64,000 bases of DNA from Semisulcospira habei (lineage: Eukaryota > Mollusca > Gastropoda > Semisulcospiridae), in NCBI GenBank assembly GCA_036245525.1, contig BTPG01000008.1:34798850-34862849 (forward strand), in the 5' to 3' direction. The position numbers were made by a program, and so were the translations under genes. The notes beneath the pieces were generated by a model. It was not told where the DNA came from. It ran no database searches and saw only the letters and a program-made list of their open reading frames with translations. Shown here piece by piece: positions 1-15,000 of this stretch (position 1 is the stretch's first letter; each line of letters opens with the position of its first letter).

Positions 1-59
1 CAGCCCTCTGACTCTAGGAAAACATCCGGTGACTCCGCAGAGCCTGACAGCTGCATGAT
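1..59 (-). CDS. CFAP65: CFAP65 coding exon 20, cut by the window edge
   Basis: In phase 0 after exon 19, an AAAAAG acceptor opens a frame reading [19 protein letters not shown], typical of the end of an ASH repeat. The donor lies outside the window. The acceptor has a poor pyrimidine tract, so this exon is less certain than the others. Confidence 0.65.
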   Translation of the reverse strand, partial: MMQLSGSAESPDVFLESEG

Positions 60-3000
60 CTTTTTCACACAAAAAAGAAGAGAAAATCCACCCATTTACC
101 ATTTCATTACTGAACAACTGCAACACCAAGTGCAAGAGACATAGATCCTCATGAGCCCCCGCAGTTGCGGGGGCTCATGAGGATCTATGTCTCTTGCTGG
201 CTTATTTGTATCTGTATGCCTCTGGCACAGCTATCGGGGTTTATGGGGATCAGAGCCTCTGAGGGTATTCAACAACAACAAAAAGCTATGATGATTTTGT
301 AAGACATTGTGTCGTTCCCTTGCCAAAGAAAAATTTCTTTCCTACAAGATGCCCCCCCCCCCTCCCGCCATCCTGTGTGTGTGTGTGTGCACATGTGAGT
401 GTGTGCATGTATGTGTCTATGATATTTGCATGTGCGCTATTGTGCACCAATGAGAAACTTCTCTGCTCAACTTCACATCAATTAGATTTTATAAACATTA
501 ACACATTCTTCCCCAGGAAATCCCCAAAATTTGAAGTTGCCTTTTGAAGGACTATATAAGTGTATTACAATTCTAGAGACAGATCGACCATGAAGGACAG
601 TTCAAGGGTGGTGCCAGAATAGCTTGGCGCCTATGAGCGCCAAGCTATTCTGGCACCACCCTTGAACTGTCAAGCTTGATCCACGTCTCACTGTGGTGTG
701 TCGGGGATGAATGAGTTAAACCTTTAGGCTGTTGGTAGCAGTTTCTGTCCAGATGATTCCTGCAGGGATCATCGTGACAAAAAACACTACCAACCGCAAA
801 AGGGTTAGAATAGCAGCACAATAACATGTGTATGACTTTAAACATGTAGAACCATGAACGATAACTGTCTATGAAAGCAAAATTTTACATAAACCACATA
901 TCGAGTGAACAATCAATACATGCGGTTAGAACTCCAAATAACAGATTATCCATACCCAGAATCAAACATGCATTGTCAGATTCATCGCAATTAGGCATTG
1001 AATCGTCTCTGTTGGATTACTCTGAGGTTACATCGTGGTATTGTAGTCCGATGAAGATGATTATCAGACCAACGCGCCGAAGGTGCGGAGGTCTGATAAT
1101 CAGCTTCAGAGGATTACAAACCATGATGTAACCCGAGAAGTAACCGGCCAACACAGAGTGTTCAATGCCATTGTCGTTCAGTGTAAATTATGCACTATTT
1201 GAGCCTCGAATGTGTGTCTGATGTCAGTAGTAAAACAGCAAATATTTCTGTTAGACTGTATTTTGCAGGAAATACACAGGGTTTGTGACTCTTTGTGAAT
1301 AGGCTACTATGCCCAGTCGTGCAAATCTTGATTTTTGCCGCTGGAATTTCAAACGTTTTCCAGCGGTGTTGCTTCTAAGCAACCAGTGACCATCAGAATC
1401 TGTAGCAATCAAGTGCGGACATTTCTTACTGGGTTCAAGTGATAGAACTTCTAAATTTTTAGCGCAGGACTGTGTGGCAAGTGACTGGATGTACGGTAGA
1501 CCTGATTTCATACATGAAGCATGTATTGTTGGCATCTTTTGCCAACCAGTACTGAGCTCATAAATGCATTCAACAATGACTCGATTTTTTCAACAAAAAC
1601 TGAAATGTCATAGATCTGTCACATTTTCTTTAGTTATTTCTTTCTCTCTTACTGCACCAGTGGCAACAGTCTTTACTTTCTAAACAGCATACACTGATGT
1701 TGACATAGAGCACAATGGAAAGTTTCGAACTTCAGCTTCAAACGGCCTTCAGCTCTAGCCAGTTTATGTGTTTGCTGACGTGATCTTGCGGCCAGCTGCC
1801 CGAGGCTGTGATGAACTCCGGCAGTAGGTGTGCACCCCAGCCAACGCTGGAGGTGAGGCCTGACCAAAGGAGACACTGAAACAGGGGCCGTCAGATCGCC
1901 AGACGGGCGCCAGTGGAGGAGTAGATGCAACTGTACCGGCCTGGAGTAGAGTCTGCCGAGGGGCAGAAGGTCTGCCGCCGCGCTGAAGAGTCCCAGGAGT
2001 TGGAGCCATACCCTAGCCGGAACCGCCTCCGCACGCGAGACTTGGAGCACCAGTGCTGCCAGCTTCTGAATCTGAACCGCGGGAAGCCGGACTCGGTTGA
2101 GGTCGGTCTGAAATTCCATGCCGAGGTGTACGAATCGGCGAGATGGCGCAAGGCCCGACTTCCGAAATTGATCAGAAAACCGAGCTGGCGGAGGATGATC
2201 AGTGCTTCCCTGTCCCTCTCCAGAGCGGAGGCAATCTGATTCCGGAGGAGCAAATCGTCCAGATAGTTGGAAGTCAGTCGGACTCAAGGACGACCGGCGG
2301 AACTCTGCGACGACTGCATCGCGGATTCTGGTGAAAACCCAAGGGCTGAGGTTGAGGCCGAAGGGGAGCGCCCGGAACTGATACACCACTCCGCGGAATG
2401 CGAAGCGCAGATACCGTCGGGAGGCCGGATGCACAGGAACGTGTAAGTATGCGTCCGCCAGGTCGATACTCACTATTAGTCATGCCATCGGTAAGAGTTT
2501 TGAGAAAACAAAAGGTACATTTCTTTCATTTCCCTATCGTCTACCACCATTTGATCTTCGTGTTTTCCGGTTATTTATGATGTAAGGTGTTGGACAGCCC
2601 TGATCTAAGTGTTCAGACGAAAGACCTAGGACAGATGCGTGCGTGATACTAAAATTTGCGGATTGGCCAGCTGATTAAAAATTACAGGTACGGCAATGGT
2701 TCTATGAGGTAGGCATTGGGGCATTGAAGCCCCTGCAATTTTTAGATGCTGACCAATCACAGTGTCGGAAAATGGAGTGACTGAATGACAATCTGTATTG
2801 TTGCTTGTACCATAGATGTACAAGCGAAATACAACCCATATATCTATGAAGTCTGAAATAAACTCCTCATTTATGCTCAGTGTGAGCTGCTCATAACACA
2901 CAACCAAAACAACCACAACAAACAAAGAAAAAACAACAACACTGTGTGTAATGCACATTCATGCATCACAAAAATCAAATTTCAATCGTGATTAAAACCT

Positions 3001-6000
3001 CAGACAAACGTCATAAAATCATGCCTACAAGTACAGAGACAAAACATGCGTCAGTGAGAAACTTAACCTTGTGGGTGTCGGTGGCGAGTTTGGCGATTCC
3101 TGCAGGAATCACCTCAACCAAAATCGCTATCAACACACACAGGGTTAAGTGAGATGTCATGTACCGCAATGCGCGCTGCAAACTTCTTGTATTCCCCATC
3201 GTCTGGCTTGACAAATGGAAAGAACATGAAATATAGCTGTTACTGTGACAAGAACACCCAGCATAAGGCAAATGTCAGCTGCAGTCGGCCCCCCCCCCCC
3301 CCCCACAGCTGTGTGGGACAAATGCAGCTGAAATCAGTCTGAGGACCTTTTGCTCTCTGGGCATATATCTGTTAATGACAGCTGTCACTCAACCATTAAA
3401 ATTTCAGCTGGCATATATAAACAAACATGCAGTGCTTGCATGTCATTTGAATCCTTGCTGCCAATGCGAAAATATAGCGCCATCTATGCTGCAGCTGTAG
3501 CCGAAGGTTAATCTTTGAGACCTGACCCTTTAACCCCAATGTGCATGCAGCCACTGGTACTGTGTACAGTCCTGGAAGCTACATGCACAAAAAAGGGCGG
3601 GGGGGGGGGGGGGGAGGGGGGGGGGGGGGGGGGAGGGGAGGGGTATAATGTACTCAATATCAAACATAAAACCTGACATGAATAACTGACTAGATTTCCA
3701 CCCTTTTATCCAGGACCCCCCCCCCCCCCCCCCCCCCCCCTTCCCGAACCCCCCCCCCCTGTGCTGCTCTGTGATTTTGGACCCTACTGCTTTCAAAGCC
3801 GTAAAGTCCAAAATCACCAACAGCACACAAGTGTAGCAAAACTTTATATGATATAGCTTATCTTATTGGCATGACATACCTGGTCATATTTGTCATTATC
3901 GTTGAGGCGCATGATGAGTTCTTGTTTGTAGGTCTGCACTTTCTCGGGTAGGATGCGCACAACAAAGATCTGAAAGTGGGTGGACAGAAGGCCTCGCTGG
4001 GGTTTGAAGGAAAAGGTGCTGCAAAGTGAAAACATTGTAATCAGCTGCAAATTTAACCCCTTCACTGCCACTGGACACAGACTGTGTTTCTAAATCTTTG
4101 TTAATTCGCCAAGGAACCTCTCGTACGTCCAAGGAACATTGACAAAAGTGGGGTCAGCAAGAGACACAGATCCCCATGAACCCTGGTAACTGTGGGGGCT
4201 CATGAAGATCTATGTCTCTTGCAGTTGGATTGTGTTCAGTTTCTCAATTTCATCAGCAGTCACAGAATTATTGTGGTCCATCTTGGTGGGCAAAGAGGCG
4301 TAAATTCTCAAGAGCTCCTGCGACATTCATGTGATTTTTACATCTCATCAGCAAAACCAAAATGATCTGCGAGTTCTTACTTGGACGGGTCTTTGGCCAG
4401 ATCATACATGAGTGGCGTTGTGGCCGTGTTCGTGAGCAGCACTGTGCGGAATGCCGACTCCTTGGAGTTGACTGCTGGGAAGATGACGTGGGACGAATCC
4501 AACTTGTAACGCGGAAGGAAGGTTTCATTGTTCGGCTGGAATGTGTGACCTGCACAGACAATGTTGATAAAGATAGCTACAGGGCAGTTGTTCGTGATCA
4601 ATTAAGTAATTCCACTTAAGTATAGATACACAGCAAATGAAGTTGGTTCTTGAGACATGCCACATTTAAGCGGCATGTCTTAAGAGCTAACTTCATTTGC
4701 TGTGTATCTGTATGCTACAGTTCCCACACACAAAAAGTTTAGTTAAAGCACGCTGAGCATACTATAAATATTATCAAATCCATCAGAAGTCTTCGGTAAG
4801 AGTTTTCCTTTTGATCTTGTGCCATTACTGACTTGGTTTGCTCTAAGTCCCAAAATATGCAACCATGCAACTAGCAAAAAATTAAAAATAAAAATAAACA
4901 CCAAAACAACAACAAAGAAATATAAAGAAAGAAAGCAAGCATGAAAGAGCAGCCAACCAAGCAACCAATCAACAAACCAACCATTAACAAACAAATAGAT
5001 CACAAAAGATAAACAAGTGTGTTACCTGTACAAGTGAGGGTAAGGCACCATGGTGGACAGTGTGTGGTATCCTGCACCAGACGATAGTCTCGCAGACTTT
5101 TGTAGTAGACGTAACACTCTAGCTCTGAGCCAAACAGCTGATTTGGTGCCGTCTGCAAACAGATTCACTCAATTAAGACAAACATATATGTGGTTAAAAA
5201 AAAGAAGAGTAAACCCCTTGACTGTCAAGGAAAACTGAACACCTCTCAACTGCAAGAGGCATAGATCCTCATGAGCCCCCACAGTTGCGGGAGCGCATAA
5301 GGATCTATGCTTCTTGCGGAAACCGCTTTGTGTCCATGTTCCTTTTGATGGTGACATTGAATTCACAATGAATTTACAAGGATTGCAAACACACTCGCTG
5401 CATCAACTTTAAGTAAAGGGGTCAGGCAGTGAAGAAATGCTGTATCTTTTTCTGCTGATAAAGTCAGCATTTGAAACAAGCTGCACACTGTTCAGAAAGT
5501 AACTCACTGGTTGAAACTTGACTCTGAAGGAGCAGGTTTTCAGGGGTGGGATCTCCATGGTGGTTTGCAGGACGGTAAACACATGGCCAGGCTCTGCAAC
5601 AATCATTAACCCATATCATACTGAGGCTGAAAGCTTCAATTTTGTACACTGCTATATGCAAGCTACATTATAGTACTTACAGATAAGGATATAGACCAAT
5701 GGCTTTAGTTCAAGGGTGGTGCCAGAATAGCTTGGCGCCTAGATGCGCCAAGCTATTCTGGCACTACTCTTGAACTATTTTAGTCACACTTATTTCACAC
5801 ACTGGTCTATTCTGAATGATAAGGGTTAATTCCTTCACCGACATTTTATGGCAAACAACACTCGGTGCAAAATGCACAGATCATCAATAGCCTTCACATA
5901 ATCGGCTGGCGATTGGGTGCCATGAGGAAGGGTTCAGGGAATTTAACTTGCTGTTTGTCCAGCGATCCCTTGGTATGTGTACTACAATTTCAGATGGAGA

Positions 6001-9000
6001 TATATGTCTACATAAAACAGGAATCTTGGTACCACTGTTTCTGAAAACTACTCACTTGTGTTCCACTGGACAATGACTTTCCCGCGGGTGTGGTTCGTGA
6101 TGTTCACAGTCTGAGGAAGAAAAATAAAAATAATTTCAGCATAATAATAGCAACTCAACTTCTGCCTCATCATACCTCTCAAAGCAAGGTACGAGAAATG
6201 GCAGATGGCAGTTACATTGACGTAAATATTGACAATAATGCGGCGACTGTAAATCTTGTGTTACTTTGACCGATTTAAGCCTGCAGCCGCATTCTAGAGG
6301 TGTCACCTAACAACTTCTTTGCAGGAGATGGATCGACCATAACAATTCAAGGGTAGTGCAAGATTAGCTTGGCGCCATCAGGCGCCAAGCTACTCTGGTA
6401 CTACCCTTGCATTGTCATGGTTGATCCGTCGCCTGCTGTAGTGCATCTAGTATAACACATTCAAGACTCCCTGCATTCGAATACATGAGTTTATACTGTG
6501 CATTCAATGCAGCATATCTGGAATAAATTAACCATGAAGGCATGACACTACAACAACATATGTATTAACTATATCAAAGGGCATAACCAGAACAGAAAAG
6601 ACAGGTTAAAGGCTTGACCTGATGCATCCTTTTAGGGATATATATGATCGTCTTGTTCTTTACCTGCACATTTTTCTGTGGGCTGGGGATTAGGTGCCTG
6701 ATAGGCGGGGGCAGGGGATCTAACTGTTTGTATGTCCAGCGCTGAGTAATTCACCTTGGTATGTGTACAGAACAGCTTGGCACCTACAGGTGTTAAGCTG
6801 TTCTGGCACCACCCTTGAACTATCATCGTTAATATGCATCCTGATCTCTAACACAGTCTTCTGAGAGCAACCAGATTACACTGGGAATATCAGCCATAGG
6901 GCATAATGGCTGAACCATCAACATACCTTCTCCTCAATAGAACGCAGGTTCTGACAGTTACCAAAGTCAGCAAAATTGACATCTGCACTCACATGAGGAA
7001 CTGCATGCTGTAAAATAAAACAATTGTTAAAGAGACACTGCTATTAAATTAAACAGAGTAGTAAATCTGCATCGAAAATCATAGGTATCGATTTGCCTGC
7101 TTTGGAGTCCCTCTTCCATGAAAGAATGCTAAAAAAGGCTAGATCCATCCTCCAAGATGATTCCCACCCAGCCTGTGAGTTGTTTGAGATGCTGACATCC
7201 GGGTGCCGTTATAGAGTGATCGGAACACACACGAGTCGTTTTAAAAACAGTTTTTACACAACTGCTGTCAAGACTTTTAATGATGCAAACAAACGCCAAA
7301 CCTGACCCATCCATCCCACTGTTTACTGTATACATGTAATTTATATACAGTATTGTCCAGCTATCAGCATAATACTTCATCTATGATGCAAGTGACGTGT
7401 TTTTATATTACGATATGTCCTCTGTGATTTGTGTCACTGTGAAATCGTGTTTATTGCCTTTACGTTTAGACCAGAATAGTTTAAGGCATGCGGGTGTATG
7501 TGAGTGAATGTGTGTGTGTGAACGTGAGCAGCTTAACAATATTTTGATGTGTTTTATGTTCTTCTTTTTAAGTTGCGCAGCACCAAAACGATTTCCTAAT
7601 GTATTATTACATATGGCAATAAAGTTCTATCTTATCTTATCTTATTACACACACACACACTCACACTCACACACACACACACACACATACATACAGAAGC
7701 ATGCACGCACACACTCACACTAAAAAAATACCAAAAATCATGACACACTGAAAGACTGATCAAAGAAATGTACCATTATCATTAATTTGTGCACTAAAAA
7801 TAATACAGCTAACACACAGCATGTACAATGTAGGTCTAATCCCTAAAATAAACTGTAGAAGTCTTGCAGAAGCAATTGTTTACCAGGTATAAAAACATAA
7901 AATCCACGTGAAGACTTACCACAACGTCAGAATGGAATCCATCATTAAAGTATTCCTCAAATGGTGGGATATCTACAGGGACAGCTGGATTCTCCATCTG
8001 AAATTGTTACAAAATGAATACATTCTAAATAGCAAATGTAACAAAATTACCTTGTAACTGTATACCTAACTAGTGACTAACTCTGTCAACATCACCCAAC
8101 ACATCACTATCCAATGATCACTCTATTTTAGCAACAATACCCAAAAGCCCTATCATCAGAAAGGACTCACATCTGCTTACCACAACAACTTCATCAATAC
8201 AATCACTTTTTTTTTCGCAACTGTTTCTGTACTGCGCAACAAAAACAAAACAAAACAAAAAACACAACAAATCCCCCCCCCCCCACCCCCCCTCCCCCAC
8301 CCAAAAAAACCCCCAAAAAAACAAAAAAAAAAAAACACCACAAAAGGGATGAAACTAGGTATTATTAAATCTTTGTTTGACATGGAGGAAGAAAAATGCT
8401 TAGAAAAGACACAACACAACTGTGTTGTCACTGTCTTTTATAAGCACGTTTTTTTCTTCGTTGGGATGTTCTCTGCATTTTACATGTTTGGCAGTCACCT
8501 TTTTGGTCTAGATTTCTACACTTAACACATTTCACCCCTTCAAGGCTGCAACACATAATTTACAAATAATTTACCGAGAAGCACAAGGCTTTTGGGCACA
8601 AGCCAACAGTGGCCAAAGTTGCCTGATGACCTTTTGTGCATCCAAGTCTTAAAACTAGAATACAATGTTATCAGCAAGAGGCATAGATTCTCATGAGCCC
8701 ACGCATCTGCGGGCGCTCATGAGAATCAATATCTCTTGCAGCCGGGTAATGTTACTGCTTCTTTAGTGATAACAAATTGAAAAGAGTAATGGCTTACTTC
8801 TGACGAGACAAGGCAGCCTTCTTCATCTACCTCCAACTTTTGCTCTCGAACCAGCTCATTTAGTTGCTGAGGGAAAGAAAAAATAGCTCTTTTACTTTTG
8901 CAGAGCATAATCAAAACATGCACAAGTCATAGATAGTGCATGTATTTAGCATAAAAGCAAAGAGAGTCAATCAGGGCAGCTAGAGGTTATTCACTGATTA

Positions 9001-12000
9001 ACACCCCTTAATGAAAGTTGGTCCCTCTGCTGACCAATGGCAGAACGAACATCAGACACCAGATGGACAACACATGGCCCCTTACATAGACCCATTTTTG
9101 CTATCATAGTGAGCCAACAAAAAATTGGCTTCCCTGGTATTTTATTAACCCCTTTACTGCCAATATAAACAGGACTGTGTTTCTGAAATCTTTGTTAATT
9201 TAACACAAAAGAGCCCCAGCTGTCCAAGGAAAATGAATACGTGTGTGGCATCAGCAAGAGGCAGATCCTCAAGAGCCCTCGCAACTGTGTGGGCTCATGA
9301 TGATCTACATCTCTTGTAGCTGGAATGTGTTAATTTGTTCTCAGCAGAGAAGTGGTAAAATCCAAAGCTCACCGTACATGTAGACTTAAGACACAAAGTG
9401 CCAATAAAGTCACTAACACACCTCAGGTGGGTAGAAGGAGAATCCTCGCTGCATGTGGGTGCGGAATCGCTGAAGATGCTTGCTAAGCAGCACCGCAGGC
9501 TTAATCAGCTCGGAGTGGCATGTTCCTATCAGATCCAGGTACAGGGGTCCCTAGAGAAATAACAAGATCAGTAAGCAAAGGTCATCGGCCATCGTGGGCC
9601 CAAAGACGTTTTGTTACTGGTGTGTCTCATGTGCATGACCAATCCCATGATTTCTATAACCCTGATTTGTCAGACAGGTCGCTCAAAAGAGAAAGTGTTA
9701 AAGTACCATTACGTATAAATCCGAAGACACATTTCTGCACCATTTGTGTTTGTTATGTCTTGTCGACACACCTAATCAACTTTAACAGCAGTTTAGACAG
9801 GCAGCAACAGCACATGCGTAATCGCACTTATTTATTCTGTGCAGCTGTTAGCGTTTCAAACTAATTTAGCTGTTTCTCGTACTGATAGCATTGTATTTAT
9901 TTATAGAACGGAGTGGAGACATTGTCAGGTTACTTGATATTAAGACGACGTGTGCTGAACTGGATTCTCCTGTGTCTAAATGAACCATAACTAGACCTGT
10001 GTGTAGCGGTTCATAACCGTTTGTTACAGAAGTGTATCTTTGAACAGTTACGGCGGTAGTGGGCCTTCAAAATGTTATCACAACTGTGCCAACAGTTTTG
10101 TATTTGTTTTTTTGTTTGTTTTCGTTTTGTCTTTTGGTGGAGGTGGTGGTGGTGGTGGGGGGGGGGGGGGTGGGGGGGGGGGGGGACTTTTTGCCCTGTC
10201 CTTTAATCCTTTCCATTCTGATGATATACTCTTTCCTGAAATAATTTTGACTGATAGTTCAAAAGTAGTGCCAGAATAGCTTGGCGCCTGAGGTGCCAAC
10301 TATTCTGGCACTACCCTTGAACTAACATGGTTAATCTGTCTCCTAATCTGTAATGTAGCCTTCATAGGACAATAAGCAAATTTGAAAAACATTCAGCCTC
10401 AGGATGTAACAGGTAAACTCATTCAGCCCGACACACATATTTCCCAAATTTTGGAGGCGTCATCTAACGACTATGCACCTGTCGCAGGAGATGGATCGAC
10501 CATGATAATTCAAGGGCAGTGCCAGATTAGCTTGGCACCGACAGGCGCCAAGCTAATCTGGCACTGTCCTTGAATTATTATGGTCGACCCATCTCCTGCT
10601 GCAGTGCGCCAGGGCTGAATGGGTTAAGATAATATTTTTTTTTTGTAAAACAGGTGTTTGCTCAAAACAGGTTTTACAGGTATAAAAAACTGAACATGTT
10701 CCTCTCCTGCTCTTCACCCTTGCCTGGTTATGGACAAGACAGGTGACATGGCGGTGGTAGTTGATGGGGTGGTTGGGGGTGAACCTGATGGAGATCTTGA
10801 CACTGGAGTTGGCCTTCACCATCCCTGACACCTGCTGGAAGTAGAACACGCTCTCCTCGCAGTCGATCATGAACTGAAAACAACACAGACATTTGGATGA
10901 GTGATAAGACTGATGAATAAAAATGCATTAGAATTAAATAAGTAAACGTATTTGAGACGTGCTGCATCCAATTACACAGTTTCATGTCGCATATCTGAAT
11001 GCAGCATGTCTAAATGAGTTAAAAGTTTCCTGACCTGGAAGACAGCGTCAATGTCGGAGGTGTTGATGACGTCAACGGTCCTTGCTGCATGCTCCCCTTC
11101 CTCTATCTGCAGGAAGTTGACCACCGAGGCACTGAGCTGCACAACGGGGCCTAGTGAAAACACAAGAAAATACACAGGTTACAGCTCACTCTCCATCTGT
11201 CCTGACATGCTACAGTAGGAGATGAAAGTTCGACGGTGATGCCCATCAGCTTCGCACTATGCTTATCAATCAGGCACAACCCTTGAACAATGTTTCAACT
11301 GCAGGATAAACTAGAAAAATATCATGGCACTGTAGAACATATTTTCAGCAACCACCTTTCTTGCCAGAAAAAAAGTGGTCTTAACACATTCTAACCCAGG
11401 ACCGAAATCCCCACATTTTGAAGTTGCCCTCTGAAGGACTCTATTACAATTCTAGAGACATATCAAGCATGATAATTCAAGGTCGGTGCCAGAATAGCTT
11501 GGCGCCTATGGGCGCCAAGCTATTCTGGCACCATCCTTGAACTATCATGCTCGATCCATGTCTTACTGTGGTGTGTCGGGGGCTGAAAGAGTTAAAAGAC
11601 AGGTGCTCCCTACAGAGAAGTCTTGAATGGCAAAGAGTGCAACCTGTCATTAAAGACCATCATTTATGCGACTCATTCAAAGCTAAAGAGCTCCATCCAC
11701 CAAAGAAACATGGATCTTAACTTCTTCTCGAACACCGTCACACTTGGAGTTTGGCTCTCAAAATGAAATCTGTGGTCTTCTGTAGTGCCTCCACAGGCCC
11801 GTACAGTTTCTCTTGTAGAGTGGCGGGCTTCGGCCACATCTCCTCCCTCAGCAACTGGTGGTTCCCACAGTCCTTGAGGATGTGCTCTGTGGTCTGCTCT
11901 GCTTCTCCACAAGGGCACTGGGGAGATGAAACGAGGTGGAAGCGTCTGTGCAGGTGGAAATTGAGTCGGTTGTGCCCGGTCCTCAGACGGAAGATGGTCA

Positions 12001-15000
12001 CCTGCTCTTGTCTGGACAGCTGATGGTAACTGTGCCGTTGTGGTGGTCTGTACACAGACTTAATGATGGTCTTCATTTCTGTGAAGCTGACTCCATTTTC
12101 GTCATGTTCTTTCTCTGCGCCCACTTTTGCCATTCTGTCAGCTTCTTCATTGCCGTAGCAGTCTGGTGCACCTGGTGTTTTGCAGTCCCTCTTGTAGACG
12201 TGGCAGTTTGCTTGTTGTTGCTACCTTAAGGACAGACATGGCATCAGTCAGGAAGACAATCTGGGCATCAGGGTCTGCAGTGCCACTAAGGGTGTTTGTA
12301 GTGCAGACCAAGGCTTCCACCTCAGCTCTGTAATTTGTGCAGTGAAGGCCTCTGCCTGCAATTTTCCATTTGGGTACTGAATGTACACCCCAGCCCCTCC
12401 ATTCTGAACTGCATCTGTGGCTGATCCATCGGTGTATGCCTGTATCCATGCTTCCTGGGGATACTTTTCTTCGAGCATAGCCAGTGTCAGGGCTTTCTTG
12501 CTCACAGTGCTGTCCTCATCTTTGGTGGTGATGTAGGGTACCGTGGAAGAGATGGTGATGTTTTCTGGCTTACTTTCCCAAGGTGGAAGGTCGCTAGCAG
12601 GATTCAGAGCCTCTACCTGCGCAGGGAGCTTTGCCTGGTGTTTTCTCTGCAGTGCTCTTGTCTCCTTCACAAAGCTTGATCTGTTTAGTCTCCCTGAGGT
12701 TGGCTGTTTCATCCTGGCGTTCATAGGATGGTCTTTGGAAGACGACCTTTGTGGACTGTATCAAGGCTTTGCAATCTCTTCTCATACGCAGGGGTGGGAT
12801 GCCTGTTGTCTCTTCCATCTTTTCAATTGGTGTGGATCTCATTGCGCTGGTAATGATATGCAATGCCTAGTTCTGAACTCTGTCAATGGTCTGCTGGTGT
12901 GACTGGGCTGCCGTCAACCATGCATTGGATCCATACTCAAGGTGTGGTCTCACTGTGCCTTGATATACATTTTTGAGAATCTTTTCATTGGCTCCCCATT
13001 GTGTTCCAGCCAGCTTCCTCATGATGTTCAGCTTTCTTCTAGCTTTCGCTTCTGCGTTCCAGATGTGCGGCTTCCACATCAGCCTCTTGTCAAGGGTGAC
13101 TCCCAGGTATGTTTGTTGGTCTTCATACTGAAGTGGGGTGTCGCCCAGTGTTAGGTTGCCAGCCTTTGCTTTGTTGGAGAGAGAGAAGAGTGTGGCTGAT
13201 GATTTTTCTGGTGTTGATGGTCACACACCAGTTGTTGGTGCAGTCTGTCAGCCTGTCCAGCGCTAGCTGCATCCTGTATGTAGCAGTTGTTGCATACTCG
13301 TCTGTGCACCAGAGTACCAGGTCATCCGCATACAGGGCTGCATGGACTCCTTTTGGTAGGTCTGGTATAAGGTCATTGATGAAGAGTATAAACAGGGTTT
13401 GTGACAGGACTCCCTCCTGTGGCACCCCCTGACGCAGCAGTACTTTTAGCCACAGTACCCATCCACTATCACATGGGCTCTGTGATTGTACAGGTATGAC
13501 TTTGTCCACCGGTACATGCGCCCTTGGATGCCACTGCAAAGGAGTTTCACAAGGAGACCATCCTTCCACACCTTGTCGAAAGCCTTCTGTAAGTCAATGA
13601 AGGCAGCTAATGTCACCTTCTGATCTTGAAAGGCATCTTATATGACCTGTGCAAGGTGTGTTGTCTGGTCTTCTGTACTCTTGTAATCCCCACCAGGGTC
13701 TGCCCAGGGGGACTTGGGTGGGGTTAACTACTTTTTAGTTCCTAGGGTCACCCTGGTCAGCCCCACAGGGTGGGTTTTCCCTCTATTCTGGGGCATGTGT
13801 TTCTGTCTACCCTTGGTCCATTCACCTGTATTTGTCTTTTTAAAACTCTCCCAACTGTCTGCACTTCCTGTAGCTCTTTATATTGGATGTGTGTTGCTAA
13901 ATGGTCTTGGCTTTATTTCGGCCCCATGGCATAGGTTTATTTAACGTATTGGACTGGCTGGCGACATACATTGAATATTCTGGTTTTTTTTTTCACAAGC
14001 AGTGCAGGCACGTCCTGAGGAAGCCTTGTTGCTGTCGGGACGTTAAGCAATGTACAATCAATCAATCAATGTACTCTTGTAGCTTCTGAAGCCGGCTTGC
14101 TCTGGCTCGATAATGCTCTCGGAGTCCAGGTACCACTGCAGGCGCTTGTTGATGATGCACTCCATGGTATTGCACACACAACTTGTCAGGCTGATGGGGC
14201 AATAACTCAGGGCTTTGGACTTATTTTTCCCTTTCTTCAAAATTGGGGTTATCCTGGCTTCCTTCCATCACTGGGGTACCTGTCCTCCTCTCCAGCTGTG
14301 GTTAAAGATGTTCAGTAGCTTCATTAAGGCAGTGTTGCCAAGGTGTTGTAACATCTCATTTGAGATGCTGTCTGGACCTGGAGATTTTTTCTTCTTCAGC
14401 TGTTTGATGGCCATCTTCAGTTCTGGAAGGGCGATGTCCTTCTTCATTGCATCATGGATGTTTGCATCTCTTGTTCTCTCTCTTTCTTCCTGTCTGATTT
14501 CTTTCTCAAGCATTCGTGGGACAGTGATGCAACTTTCTTTCGCATAGATCTGTGCGAACATGTTTACAGCTTTCCTACCAGTCAGTGCTTTCCCTTCTTC
14601 TTCCAGGGTGATCTGTTCCCTGGTACCCTCATCGTTCAACGTCAGTCTCCACAACTTGGTGGTGTCCCTGTCCATGTTTAGTCTTGCAGTCTTCTCTCTC
14701 CAACTTCTTCTTGTGCACTCCAACTTCATCTTCAGATACTGGGCCTTACTGTGTTGTAGCGTGATGTTTTCTTGGCTGGGGTTGGTCTCAGCGTCTTCTC
14801 TGGCCCTAGTGAGGTTGTCATGTGCTTTCTGAAGATCTGTGGTCCAATATGGGGTGTAGTTTTTCCGGACCCCTCGAGGTATGGTTTCTTTGGCTGCCTT
14901 ACTGATGTGTCGTTAAACTCTCTGACCACATTGTTGATGTTCCTTCCAGACACAGCAAGGTCTTGCATTAGCTCATTTGTTTGGATACTGAACAAGCATC

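Noticed and set aside
4238..4350. Minus-strand CTGATGA words as further hammerhead cores (also plus 10217)
   Set aside because: No stem II followed by GAAA and no pairing flanks.
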